Positions 33,550 through 43,928 of a stretch of 64,000 nucleotides of DNA are shown here, piece by piece. This stretch comes from Saccharofermentans sp. (GTDB lineage: Bacteria > Bacillota > Clostridia > Saccharofermentanales > Saccharofermentanaceae): positions 372,001 to 436,000 of the forward strand of contig JAILMW010000033.1 of NCBI GenBank assembly GCA_024692235.1, read 5' to 3'. Position 1 is the first letter of the stretch. Every line of letters begins with the position of its first letter. A program made the position numbers and the translations under genes. Under the pieces are notes generated by a model. That model was not told where the DNA came from, did no database searches, and saw nothing but the letters and a program-made list of their open reading frames with translations.

Positions 33550-34956
33550 ATGGCTAATAAGAATGATTTCGAATTCCCGGGTTCTGAAGGATCCGGAAGA
33601 GAGCACGGACTTGTAAGGAGAGGTAATGGAGAAGCCGGAAGTCAGATGACTGTACGTTCGGCTCATTCCAATGCTCCTCAGGTCCGTCCCGCGGGAGAGA
33701 TCTCCTTCGGTGATGAAGCTAAGAATGAGATCGGGAGCGTAAAGCCTCAGGCAGATGCTTTCACTAAACCTGTTCACAGGACAGGAAGAGCTCCTGTAAG
33801 AAACCTTTTCGAAGAAGATAAAGGTAATAAGAAGAAAGGAAAGAAGAATAAGAAGTTTAAGAAGGTCCTTATAGCGATCGCTTCAGTTGTCCTGGCACTT
33901 ATCGCAGGATGCTTCCTTCTCGTATTCCATTACCTTAATAAGATCCACACGATAGATGAGAACGAAGCTCCCGTTACTATCGTCGATGAGAGCGGTAATA
34001 CGGTACGGATCGCAGATATTACTCAGCCTACACAGCATGAGCTTATAAACGAGGATCACATCCATAACTTCCTTCTTATCGGTGTTGATTCAAGATCCGC
34101 TTCTTCGGGTTCCTTCGGTAATTCAGATGTAAATGTCGTTATGTCTATCGATACACAGGCAGGAACGATCAAGATGATCACTATCGCAAGAGACTGCTAT
34201 GCGCATATCCCGGGATACAGGGATCAGAAGATCAATGCGGCTATGTCGATAGGCGGACCTGAGCTTCTTCAGGCTACAGTCGAAGGCTGTCTGAGGATCG
34301 AGATCGACGGCTATGCGTGTGTTAATTTCTATAACCTTGCTGATGTTATCGATTCCGTAGGCGGAGTTGTCGTAAACGTTTCACAGACTGAGGCAAATGC
34401 AAACCATGGTCTTAATATGTGTCTTGATGAATTGGGATATACCAATGAGCATGTTACGACTTATGGTGATGTCTGGCTCAATGGCCACCAGGCAGTTGCG
34501 TACGGAAGGATCAGATATGTAGGTAACGGTGACTATGAGAGATCCGAGAGGCAGGTAGAGGTATTAAGAAGCCTCCTCGACAGGTTCATGGATCTGTCTG
34601 CCATGGATAAGCTCGGTGCCGTTGATGACATCCTGGAGATGATATCAACCAATATCCCAAAGACCGAACTTGTAGGTTACGTAGTGGATTTCCTTCCGTC
34701 ACTTGACGATCCGACGATCCAGTATCTGCAGCTTCCCATAGCAGATCCCGAGGATCAGTCTAACCGTTGCTTCAATGTACATGACGGCGGAGAGTGGAGC
34801 ATAAGACCTAACTGGAATGCTATGATCCCCTTTGTACAGGAGTTCTTCTACGGTGAGCAGACAGTCTTTGACGAGGTCCCGGAGATAGCCGAATCGCCTG
34901 ATTTGAGCAGCTGTCCGACACCTGATACGTTGCCCGTTGATTCGCTGCTTAGGTAA
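33550..34956 (+). CDS. LytR-CpsA-Psr (LCP) family glycopolymer ligase, second of two
   Basis: Paralog of the preceding gene, 468 residues, with the same plan: cytoplasmic N-terminus (DFEFPGSEGSG), one TM helix (about 113-135) and the extracellular LCP domain (NFLLIGVDSR, NSDVNVVMS, ITIARDCYAHIPG, KINAAMSIGGPE, RSERQVEVLRSL). The C-terminus CPTPDTLPVDSLLR matches the first copy. The N-terminal cytoplasmic part is the most diverged, while the membrane-proximal linker is almost unchanged. The spacing of 37 nt and shared direction suggest one transcript with galE. Confidence 0.93.
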   Translation: MANKNDFEFPGSEGSGREHGLVRRGNGEAGSQMTVRSAHSNAPQVRPAGEISFGDEAKNEIGSVKPQADAFTKPVHRTGRAPVRNLFEEDKGNKKKGKKNKKFKKVLIAIASVVLALIAGCFLLVFHYLNKIHTIDENEAPVTIVDESGNTVRIADITQPTQHELINEDHIHNFLLIGVDSRSASSGSFGNSDVNVVMSIDTQAGTIKMITIARDCYAHIPGYRDQKINAAMSIGGPELLQATVEGCLRIEIDGYACVNFYNLADVIDSVGGVVVNVSQTEANANHGLNMCLDELGYTNEHVTTYGDVWLNGHQAVAYGRIRYVGNGDYERSERQVEVLRSLLDRFMDLSAMDKLGAVDDILEMISTNIPKTELVGYVVDFLPSLDDPTIQYLQLPIADPEDQSNRCFNVHDGGEWSIRPNWNAMIPFVQEFFYGEQTVFDEVPEIAESPDLSSCPTPDTLPVDSLLR

Positions 34957-34991
34957 TACTGTGGCATTTTGACTTTTTTTGATATTCATTA

Positions 34992-35020
34992 TTGACATTC
35001 AACAGGACGAGAATTATATT
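34992..35020 (+). promoter_or_regulatory. groESL promoter
   Basis: TTGACA (34992-34997), 17 bp, TATATT (35015-35020), a strong sigma-A promoter whose start point would lie at about 35027, at the edge of the CIRCE element. Confidence 0.88.
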
Positions 35021-35066
35021 AGTACTGTTGGCACTCGGAAGAGGTGAGTGCCAACAGTACTTTTTT
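35021..35066 (+). promoter_or_regulatory. CIRCE element (HrcA operator) inside a longer hairpin with T-tract
   Basis: TTGGCACTC-N9-GAGTGCCAA (35028-35054) is the HrcA-bound heat-shock operator with one symmetrical change from the TTAGCACTC consensus. The complementarity runs further, to 16-nt arms (AGTACTGTTGGCACTC and its complement, 35021-35061), and a run of six T follows at 35061-35066. The transcribed leader therefore also has the shape of an intrinsic terminator. Confidence 0.92.
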
Positions 35067-35088
35067 ATTTACAATGGAGGCGATTTTT

Positions 35089-37013
<1,925 letters not shown>

Positions 37014-37038
37014 TAAGCATAAGGCTGATACTTATACG

Positions 37039-37065
37039 GTCCCGACTTCGGTCGGGACTTTTTTT
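37039..37065 (+). terminator. Intrinsic terminator after groEL
   Basis: GTCCCGAC-TTCG-GTCGGGAC, an 8-bp GC-rich stem with a UUCG tetraloop, followed by seven T. Confidence 0.95.
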
Positions 37066-37114
37066 ATTATTTATGGTAAAATCTTAGTCTGGGTCTACAG
37101 GAGGTTATTGGGTT

Positions 37115-37894
37115 TTGAGGATTTGTTTTATAGGTGATATCGTCGCACTCCCGGGCAAGAGGGTGGTGGAGAGTGTATTACCCGGATTTCTTAAGGACAA
37201 TCAGATAGATATCTGTATCGCCAATGCTGAGAATTCCGCAGGAGGACTCGGTGTATCTTCCAAGATAGCAGACAGCCTCTTCGATAAGGGTGTTGACTGC
37301 ATAACCTTAGGTAACCACGCATTCTCTAACTTTGAATTCATCAAGACCGCAGGACGAGACAACCGTATCGTAAGACCCGCCAATGTCAATGAGGATTGGC
37401 CCGGATTCGACTATACCATAGTCGGAGAAGGCGATATGAGACTTGGAGTCATCAACCTCGAAGGTCAGGTGGGTATTACTCCCGTAGGAGGAGACCCCTA
37501 CAAGAAGGCAGACCTCCTGATCGAAGAGATAAAGAGCAAGGGCGTAAAGGCCGTCTTTATAGATTTCCATGCGGAGGCCACCAGCGAGAAGGCTGCTTTT
37601 GCTTACCACTGTGCAGGTAAGGCATCTGTTGTGGTCGGGACCCATACTCACGTTCAGACTGCAGATGAGAGGATCTTAAGGGACTATACCGGCTTTATTA
37701 CCGATGCGGGTATGTCAGGATGCATTGAATCTGTCATAGGAATGGATATCGACTGTTCTTTGAGACGTCTTAGAGACAAGCTTCCCGGCAGGTATGAAGC
37801 CGCAATGGGCGATGCATTTATGTGCGGCATAATCGCCGAGGTCGATAAGAGCGGACGCTGTACTTCAATTAAGAGATTTTGTGAATACGAATAA
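37115..37894 (+). CDS. ymdB: YmdB-family metallophosphoesterase (TIGR00282)
   Basis: Calcineurin-like phosphoesterase that hydrolyses 2',3'-cyclic AMP and affects biofilm and RNA turnover in Bacillus. The 259-residue protein starts MRICFIGDIVALPGKR and has ANAENSAGGLGV, DCITLGNHAFSN, IDFHAEATSEKAAF and VVGTHTHVQTADERIL, the five metal-binding motifs of the family. The start is a TTG with CAGGAGG 10 nt upstream; no ATG is available. A TGGTAAAAT extended -10 lies at 37073-37081. In Bacillus this gene follows rny; here they are 8.6 kb apart. Confidence 0.93.
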   Translation: MRICFIGDIVALPGKRVVESVLPGFLKDNQIDICIANAENSAGGLGVSSKIADSLFDKGVDCITLGNHAFSNFEFIKTAGRDNRIVRPANVNEDWPGFDYTIVGEGDMRLGVINLEGQVGITPVGGDPYKKADLLIEEIKSKGVKAVFIDFHAEATSEKAAFAYHCAGKASVVVGTHTHVQTADERILRDYTGFITDAGMSGCIESVIGMDIDCSLRRLRDKLPGRYEAAMGDAFMCGIIAEVDKSGRCTSIKRFCEYE

Positions 37895-37903
37895 GGATCG
37901 GAT

Positions 37904-38464
37904 ATGGACAATAACAACCAGGCAAAAGACAGACTGATATTTACATTTATTGCCGCCGCTTTGGTGGTACTTGATCAGGTTACAAAGAATATCATCGTCA
38001 AGAACTTCAAGATGTATCAGCAGAAGGATATCATCAAGGGATTCTTCTCATTCTTCTATACCAGGAATACAGGAAGCGCATTCAGCTTTCTTGCAGATAA
38101 GGCGTGGGGAATATATGTGCTCACTGCTATCTCATTTACCATGAGCATAATCCTTTATATCGTTATGCTCCGTGCCATAAAGCTCAAGGACAGGATCACG
38201 GCATTTGCCTTCATGCTCTTTATCGCCGGTGCGGTTGGTAATCTTATCGACAGAGCGCTTTATAAGTCAGTAGTTGACTTTATCCGTTTTGACTTCGGTT
38301 CCTACACATTCCCGATCTTTAATATCGCCGATATCTGTGCCGTATGTGCAACTATCCTTCTCATCGGCCTTCTTATCTTCGGCAAGGGAAGGATAGAGGT
38401 CCTTATGGATTCCTTTGATAAGAAAAAAGAGAACAAGAGCGAAGAGGTGACCGATGGAGTTTAA
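37904..38464 (+). CDS. lspA: Lipoprotein signal peptidase (signal peptidase II)
   Basis: Aspartyl protease that cuts prolipoproteins after lipid attachment. The 186-residue protein has four TM helices and the conserved blocks DQVTKNIIVKNF, FFYTRNTGSAFSF, GAVGNLIDRALYKSVVDF (first catalytic Asp) and FPIFNIADICAV (second catalytic Asp). At least five lipoprotein substrates are encoded in this window. The C-terminal extension (about 25 charged residues) is a little longer than usual. It overlaps rluD by 11 nt, the standard order. Confidence 0.95.
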   Translation: MDNNNQAKDRLIFTFIAAALVVLDQVTKNIIVKNFKMYQQKDIIKGFFSFFYTRNTGSAFSFLADKAWGIYVLTAISFTMSIILYIVMLRAIKLKDRITAFAFMLFIAGAVGNLIDRALYKSVVDFIRFDFGSYTFPIFNIADICAVCATILLIGLLIFGKGRIEVLMDSFDKKKENKSEEVTDGV

Positions 38465-39359
38465 GGCAGAAGAATCAGGCAAGAGACTCGACGTAGCGAT
38501 CCTTGAAGCTTCCGACGGGAAGTATACAAGATCTTATTTTTCAGGACTTATATCATCAGGTAACGTTACCGTTAACGGAAAGGTTATAACAAAGAACGGT
38601 TATAAGCTCTCTTCAGGTGACGAGGTAGCGGTGGATATCCCTGCTCCCGTAGATACGGATACAAAGCCTGAGGATATCCCTCTTGATATAGTCTATGAGG
38701 ACGATGACCTTCTTATCATCAATAAGCCCCAGGGAATGGTAGTTCATCCAGCCTGCGGCCATCACGAAGGAACTTTGGTCAATGCTCTTCTTGCGCATTG
38801 TAACGGAAAGCTCTCCGATATCAACGGAGTAATAAGACCCGGTATCGTACATCGTATCGACAAGGATACGTCGGGATTGATGGTTGCCGTCAAAAATAAC
38901 GAGACGCATATCAAGATGGCCAAGATGATCGCCGATCACGATGTAAAGCGACAGTACAGAGCCCTCGTATACGGTGTTATAGCTCACGATAAGGGAACGG
39001 TTGACGCGCCCATAGGAAGAGCCGGCGGTGATAGAAGGAAGATGGTCGTCAATGAGAACGGTAAGCCTTCCATTACGCATTTTGAAGTCGTAGACAGATA
39101 TACGGAAGCTACTGATCTGAAGCTTCTTCTCGAGACGGGAAGGACGCATCAGATAAGGTCTCATATGTCCTACATTGGCCATCCCGTTGTCGGAGATCCT
39201 TTGTATGCTCCCAGAAGAAAGACCTTCGGGCTTCAGGGACAGTGCCTGCACAGCCAGAGCATAGAGTTCATCCACCCCAACACGGGTAAGCTCATATCCT
39301 TCACAAGTGACCTCCCCGACTACTATAAGGAAGTCCTGCAAAAGCTTGTTTTGCTGTGA
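38454..39359 (+). CDS. rluD: RluD-type 23S rRNA pseudouridine synthase
   Basis: Makes pseudouridines in helix 69 of 23S rRNA or related sites. The 301-residue product has an N-terminal S4 domain (YTRSYFSGLISSGNVTVNGK), the catalytic HRIDKDTSGLMVAVKN, and LLETGRTHQIRSHMSYIGHPVVGDPLY. It overlaps lspA by 11 nt, a common arrangement, and ends just before the phoH promoter. Confidence 0.93.
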   Translation: MEFKAEESGKRLDVAILEASDGKYTRSYFSGLISSGNVTVNGKVITKNGYKLSSGDEVAVDIPAPVDTDTKPEDIPLDIVYEDDDLLIINKPQGMVVHPACGHHEGTLVNALLAHCNGKLSDINGVIRPGIVHRIDKDTSGLMVAVKNNETHIKMAKMIADHDVKRQYRALVYGVIAHDKGTVDAPIGRAGGDRRKMVVNENGKPSITHFEVVDRYTEATDLKLLLETGRTHQIRSHMSYIGHPVVGDPLYAPRRKTFGLQGQCLHSQSIEFIHPNTGKLISFTSDLPDYYKEVLQKLVLL

Positions 39360-39363
39360 CTTA

Positions 39364-39372
39364 TGGTAAAAT
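39364..39372 (+). promoter_or_regulatory. Candidate phoH promoter, possibly giving a leaderless mRNA
   Basis: TGGTAAAAT (39364-39372) is an extended -10 lying inside the phoH frame if the upstream GTG is used. The expected start point is at or one base before the ATG at 39380. No ribosome site exists for either start codon. Confidence 0.45.
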
Positions 39373-39379
39373 ATTAAAG

Positions 39380-40321
39380 ATGGAAGAGCGTATAAACAGC
39401 AGCAATATCAAGGATATCAGTACGGGCGGTTTTCTTGACAGGATCGCCGATAGCTTTGACGTCTCTGTCGAGATAGACGGAGATGCATGCGTTATCGAAT
39501 CTTCCGACAACTTATCCCTTTCAAGAGCACGAACCGTAGTAGAGTCCCTTTGTACACTCGCTTCTGAGGGTGATATCGACTCAAGGCTCGTAAGTTACAT
39601 GATATATCTTGCGGGTACGGGCGAGATTGAAGACTTCATGAAGGTAAGGGACGATATCCTCTACACGACACCTTCGGGAAGACCCGTTAAGGCCAAGACT
39701 TTAGGACAGAAGTTCTATACGGATGCCTTGAAGCGCAATGAACTTGTTATCTGCAGCGGACCTGCCGGTTCAGGAAAGACTTTCCTCGGCGTTGCCATGG
39801 CAGTCAAAGCATTTCGTAACAGGGAAGTATCCAGGATAATCCTGACAAGACCTGCGGTGGAAGCAGGTGAGAGGCTGGGATTTCTTCCGGGTGATATAGA
39901 AGAGAAGGTAAATCCCTACATGCGTCCCATATATGATGCTCTTTCAGTATTGCTGGGACAGGAACTCTTTGACAGATATTATGAGAAAGGTCTTATCGAG
40001 GTATCTCCTCTTGCTTTCATGCGAGGAAGGAACCTTGATGATGCTTTCGTACTATTGGATGAAGCGCAGAATACTACTGCGGAACAGATGAAGATGTTCC
40101 TTACAAGACTTGGTCTTAACTGTAAGGCCTGCGTATGCGGTGACTTTACTCAGATAGATCTCCCGAGAGGGATGAGCAGCGGTCTTTATGACTGCATGAA
40201 GGTATTGGAGAATGTAGAAGGGGTGAGCATAGTCTCCCTTAAGAATGCGGATATAGTTAGAAATCCGCTGGTTCAGAGGATCGTTGAAGCCTACGATAAG
40301 GCTCAAGAGGGTGATAAGTAA
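39380..40321 (+). CDS. phoH: PhoH-like ATPase
   Basis: P-loop ATPase and probable RNA helicase or endonuclease partner in rRNA maturation; it is nearly always beside ybeY. The product of about 313 residues has a small N-terminal nucleic-acid-binding region, LGQKFYTDALKRNELVICSG-type entry, Walker A GPAGSGKTFLG, GERLGFLPGD, and Walker B FVLLDEAQNTT. I prefer the ATG at 39380; a GTG at 39356 overlaps the rluD stop and adds eight residues. Neither has a Shine-Dalgarno. Its stop touches the pgpH start. Confidence 0.92.
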   Translation: MEERINSSNIKDISTGGFLDRIADSFDVSVEIDGDACVIESSDNLSLSRARTVVESLCTLASEGDIDSRLVSYMIYLAGTGEIEDFMKVRDDILYTTPSGRPVKAKTLGQKFYTDALKRNELVICSGPAGSGKTFLGVAMAVKAFRNREVSRIILTRPAVEAGERLGFLPGDIEEKVNPYMRPIYDALSVLLGQELFDRYYEKGLIEVSPLAFMRGRNLDDAFVLLDEAQNTTAEQMKMFLTRLGLNCKACVCGDFTQIDLPRGMSSGLYDCMKVLENVEGVSIVSLKNADIVRNPLVQRIVEAYDKAQEGDK

Positions 40322-42387
40322 TGAAGAGGGGATTCGGACTTCGTTTTCAGCAGTTGATGACGCTGATACTTACGACAGTCATCATCATACTGATAGTATT
40401 CTACGGCTACCGTCCTGTCAGTTATAATCTGTCGGTAGGTTCCGTTTGCAGTACGGATATTTATGCTCCAAGAAGCTTTGTCGATACATATCAGACTGAG
40501 TACAACGCTCTTGTTGCCAAAAATACCGTAACTCCCGTAGAGATAAGATCCGAGACGGAGTCCCAGGATAACGTTACAAGGATCCAGAACTTCTTCACAC
40601 TCGTAAGACAGACAAGAGAGCTTCGTATCGACGAGAACGGTGTCCCAGTGGAGAACTTCGATCAGGAGTTCGAGTCATTGAAGACTAACCTTGAAGAGCT
40701 TCTCGGGACAGTCCCCGGTGACACTGACCTTCATACATTCATATCCATGAGCTCGTCTGCTTTTAACCTCATAGAGGACAGATCCATATCTATTACAGAG
40801 CTTATCATGATGGATAACGTATCCAATTCTGCTTCGCTTAACGATGCTATCGAAGCTCATATCGATTCCTTCAGCGAAGCTAATCCCTCATATGCATCTT
40901 ATGCTTCTACCATGAAGAATATCCTGGTGCTCCTTTTATCTCCCAACTCCGTCTACGATGAAGTTGCTACACAGGAAGCAGCTGAGAATGCATATCTTAC
41001 TGCTCGTAATGAGTCGGTAATGGTAGATAAGGGAACTAAGATAATAAGTGCGGGCGAAGTCATCAACGACCATTCTTATCAGATACTTGTCGACCTCGAG
41101 CTTATTCGAAGCGAGTCATTCGATGCTGTCATCCTTGCAAGGATCGCTGTCTACGAGCTGGTTCTTGCCGTGGTTATGCTTATCTATATCGCTACAGTAC
41201 ACAGAAATGACTTCAGTGACATGAGGATCACGTATGCACTTGTAGTAACCTTCATAATCCCCATAGGAGCTTCAGTATATCTTACCGATATGTCGTCGCT
41301 TCTTATCGTCACGCTGTTCTTTGCAACTATCTGTGCATCTTATCTTGGAATCTCCGCCGGCATCATGCTTTCCCTTATCGAAATGCTGATGATGTGGCCT
41401 TTGTACTCATTTGATTCAGAGTTCGTCTTTGTTAATGTAGTCGGTATCCTTATCTGTGCCATATGGTCTGGAAATAAGAAGAGGATGTATAATAGTGCGG
41501 CTCAGATCATCCTGCCCGCCGCTTTCTGTGTATTGGCGGCTGTCTGCTACAACTGGATCCTGGGCTCCACGGTCAACGTTTTTATCGAGTCCTGTGTATG
41601 GATCGGCGTATCCGCAGCATTCTCGATAATCATTGCTATCGGTCTTATGCCCATTTATGACCTTGTATCTAATGCAGCATCTCCCGTCAGGCTCATCGAG
41701 CTGTCACAGCCCGGACATCCGCTTCTTAAAAGACTCTTCATGGAGGCTTCCGGTACATATCATCATTCCATGATGGTAGCTAACCTTGCCGATTCTGCTG
41801 CAGAAGCCATAGGTGCTGATGCGCTTCTTTGCAAGGTTGCAGCGTACTACCATGATGTCGGTAAGCTGGAGAATCCCAAGTTCTTCACGGAGAATCAGGC
41901 AGAGGGTGTTAATCCTCACGATGATAAGACTACCGAAGAGAGCGTTGCCATAATCACGAAGCATACTGAAGACGGCGTTAAGCTGGCGCGTAAGCACAGG
42001 CTTCCCGATCCTATCGTTAGGATCATCGACGAGCATCACGGTACTACTTATCCCGCATATTTCTACAATAAAGCGGTCAAGCAGGCCGAAGAGCAGGGAT
42101 TGCCTGCACCTGACGTAAATGCATTCAGATATAAGGGACATATCCCTGCAACAAGGGAATCAGCTATCCTTATGATCGCCGATACATGTGAGGCAGCAGT
42201 AAGATCTTCCAAGCTCGAAGATCCGGATTCTATCGAGGCTCTCATCAGAAAGCTCATCAAGAGCAAGATAGATCAGGATCAGCTCATATCCTCAGGATTG
42301 TCCTTTGACGATATAGAGAAGATCATAGAAGCTTTTATGCACGTCTACGCAGGCGTATTCCACGAAAGGATCCAGTACCCCGAATGA
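40321..42387 (+). CDS. pgpH: PgpH-like c-di-AMP phosphodiesterase (7TM-HD)
   Basis: Membrane enzyme that hydrolyses c-di-AMP to pApA. The 688-residue protein has an N-terminal TM helix (about 13-30), an extracellular domain of about 230 residues, seven closely spaced TM helices (about 278-470) and a cytoplasmic HD domain with GTYHHSMMVANLADSAA, the HD pair in AAYYHDVGKLENP, and IIDEHHGTTY. It lies between phoH and ybeY as in most Bacillota, and its stop overlaps the next start by 4 nt. Confidence 0.94.
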   Translation: MKRGFGLRFQQLMTLILTTVIIILIVFYGYRPVSYNLSVGSVCSTDIYAPRSFVDTYQTEYNALVAKNTVTPVEIRSETESQDNVTRIQNFFTLVRQTRELRIDENGVPVENFDQEFESLKTNLEELLGTVPGDTDLHTFISMSSSAFNLIEDRSISITELIMMDNVSNSASLNDAIEAHIDSFSEANPSYASYASTMKNILVLLLSPNSVYDEVATQEAAENAYLTARNESVMVDKGTKIISAGEVINDHSYQILVDLELIRSESFDAVILARIAVYELVLAVVMLIYIATVHRNDFSDMRITYALVVTFIIPIGASVYLTDMSSLLIVTLFFATICASYLGISAGIMLSLIEMLMMWPLYSFDSEFVFVNVVGILICAIWSGNKKRMYNSAAQIILPAAFCVLAAVCYNWILGSTVNVFIESCVWIGVSAAFSIIIAIGLMPIYDLVSNAASPVRLIELSQPGHPLLKRLFMEASGTYHHSMMVANLADSAAEAIGADALLCKVAAYYHDVGKLENPKFFTENQAEGVNPHDDKTTEESVAIITKHTEDGVKLARKHRLPDPIVRIIDEHHGTTYPAYFYNKAVKQAEEQGLPAPDVNAFRYKGHIPATRESAILMIADTCEAAVRSSKLEDPDSIEALIRKLIKSKIDQDQLISSGLSFDDIEKIIEAFMHVYAGVFHERIQYPE

Positions 42388-43928
42388 ATATCTACATAAG
42401 TGATGATACGGAAAGATTAGATGAAGAGCAGCTTAGTGTCTTTGAAGGATACATAACAAAGCTCAAGGAACTTATCTTCGAAGAAGACGGCGAGTACTTA
42501 GATCCTTCCTTAAGGAAGCTCTTTGAGGATTCCTACGTTAATCTTACTTATGTCTCAAGAGAAGATATCAAGGATCTTAACATGAGGATAAGAGATATCG
42601 ATAAGGAGACGGACGTATTGTCTTTCCCCATGGTGGAGATGCACGAAGGTAAGCTTATCACAGGTATCGAAGATATCGACATGGAATATGATGAAGACGG
42701 TAATCCGGTATTAAATGTCGGAGATATCGTCATATGTCCTGATGTAGCTTTTGAAAATGCAAATGTTTACGGACATTCGGCAGAAAGAGAGATTGCATTT
42801 CTTGCCGCTCATTCATTCCTTCATCTTATAGGATATGACCATATTGAAGAACGTGACGAGAAGATAATGCGTAAGCATCAGAGAAAGCTCATGAAGGATA
42901 TAGGTCTTGAGATCGATGAGGATCAGAGCGAGCTCACGGATCATAAGGATGAGAGGGAAGAGCTTGTAGTATATCCTGCAGGTTCTGTATGTAAGCATGT
43001 CGGATATGTAGCTTTACTCGGAAGACCTAACGTAGGTAAATCTACTCTTATCAACTATATTACCGGCATGAAGGTAGCTATCGTATCTCATAAACCTCAG
43101 ACAACCAGAACTAATATCAGATCCATCTACAATACGGAAGATGCACAGATAATCTTCACTGATACTCCGGGTGTTCATAAGCCGGGATCACGTCTTGGTG
43201 AGATCATGGTATCTAACTCCTTCTACAGCGCCAAGAATGCAGATGCAGTCCTTCTTATAGTTGACGGAAGGTTCAAGGAACCGGGTAAGGTAGAGCTTGA
43301 TCTCTTACGAAGATGTAAGGAGAACAATAAGAAGGTGATCCTTGCCGTCAATAAGGCAGACGAAGTTACTAAGGAGAGCCTTCTTCCCATAATCAAGTCT
43401 TATTCCGAGCAGTACGAGTTCAAGGATATTATCCCTATAAGCGCCAAGGACGGTGAGAATGTGGATGTTCTTCTGGACAGTCTTATCAAGCTTCTCCCTG
43501 AAGGCCCTAGGCTCTTTGATACGGAATATATGACCGATCAGACTGAGCGTGAGATCGCTGCCGAGCTTATAAGAGAGCAGCTCCTTCACTATACCAATCA
43601 GGAGATCCCTCACGGAACTACCGTAGAGATCGAGAAGTTCGAAGACAAGTATAAGGAAGACAGCACTGACGAATACGACAGAGAAAGAGTCGTTATTAGA
43701 GCTGCCATCATATGTGAGAGAAATTCCCACAAGGGTATCATCATCGGTAAGAACGGTTCCATGATCAAGCGTATCGGAACATCCGCCAGGATCGCCATTG
43801 AGCGCCTCGTAGGATGTAAGGTCTACCTCGATCTCTTTGTTAAGGTCAGGGAGGACTGGAAGAATAACGAGATACTTTTAAGGGACTACGGCTTCCAGCA
43901 GGAAGGCGACGAGAAGGATGGCATCTGA
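42384..43928 (+). CDS. YbeY-Era fusion: rRNA-maturation endoribonuclease joined to GTPase Era
   Basis: One 514-residue frame encodes two proteins that are normally separate. Residues 1 to about 178 are YbeY: VNLTYVSREDIKDLN, LSFPM, GDIVICPD and the zinc histidines in HSFLHLIGYDH (143, 147, 153). After a charged linker (about 178-203, DHKDEREELVV) comes Era: G1 GRPNVGKST (213-221), PQTTRTNIRS, G3 DTPG, G4 NKAD and a C-terminal type II KH domain with GIIIGKNGSMIK. Both act on 16S rRNA and the 30S subunit, and YbeY and Era are known to interact, so the fusion fits their function. The dgkA and cdd genes that usually separate them are absent. No internal stop or ribosome site breaks the frame. Confidence 0.93.
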   Translation: MNIYISDDTERLDEEQLSVFEGYITKLKELIFEEDGEYLDPSLRKLFEDSYVNLTYVSREDIKDLNMRIRDIDKETDVLSFPMVEMHEGKLITGIEDIDMEYDEDGNPVLNVGDIVICPDVAFENANVYGHSAEREIAFLAAHSFLHLIGYDHIEERDEKIMRKHQRKLMKDIGLEIDEDQSELTDHKDEREELVVYPAGSVCKHVGYVALLGRPNVGKSTLINYITGMKVAIVSHKPQTTRTNIRSIYNTEDAQIIFTDTPGVHKPGSRLGEIMVSNSFYSAKNADAVLLIVDGRFKEPGKVELDLLRRCKENNKKVILAVNKADEVTKESLLPIIKSYSEQYEFKDIIPISAKDGENVDVLLDSLIKLLPEGPRLFDTEYMTDQTEREIAAELIREQLLHYTNQEIPHGTTVEIEKFEDKYKEDSTDEYDRERVVIRAAIICERNSHKGIIIGKNGSMIKRIGTSARIAIERLVGCKVYLDLFVKVREDWKNNEILLRDYGFQQEGDEKDGI

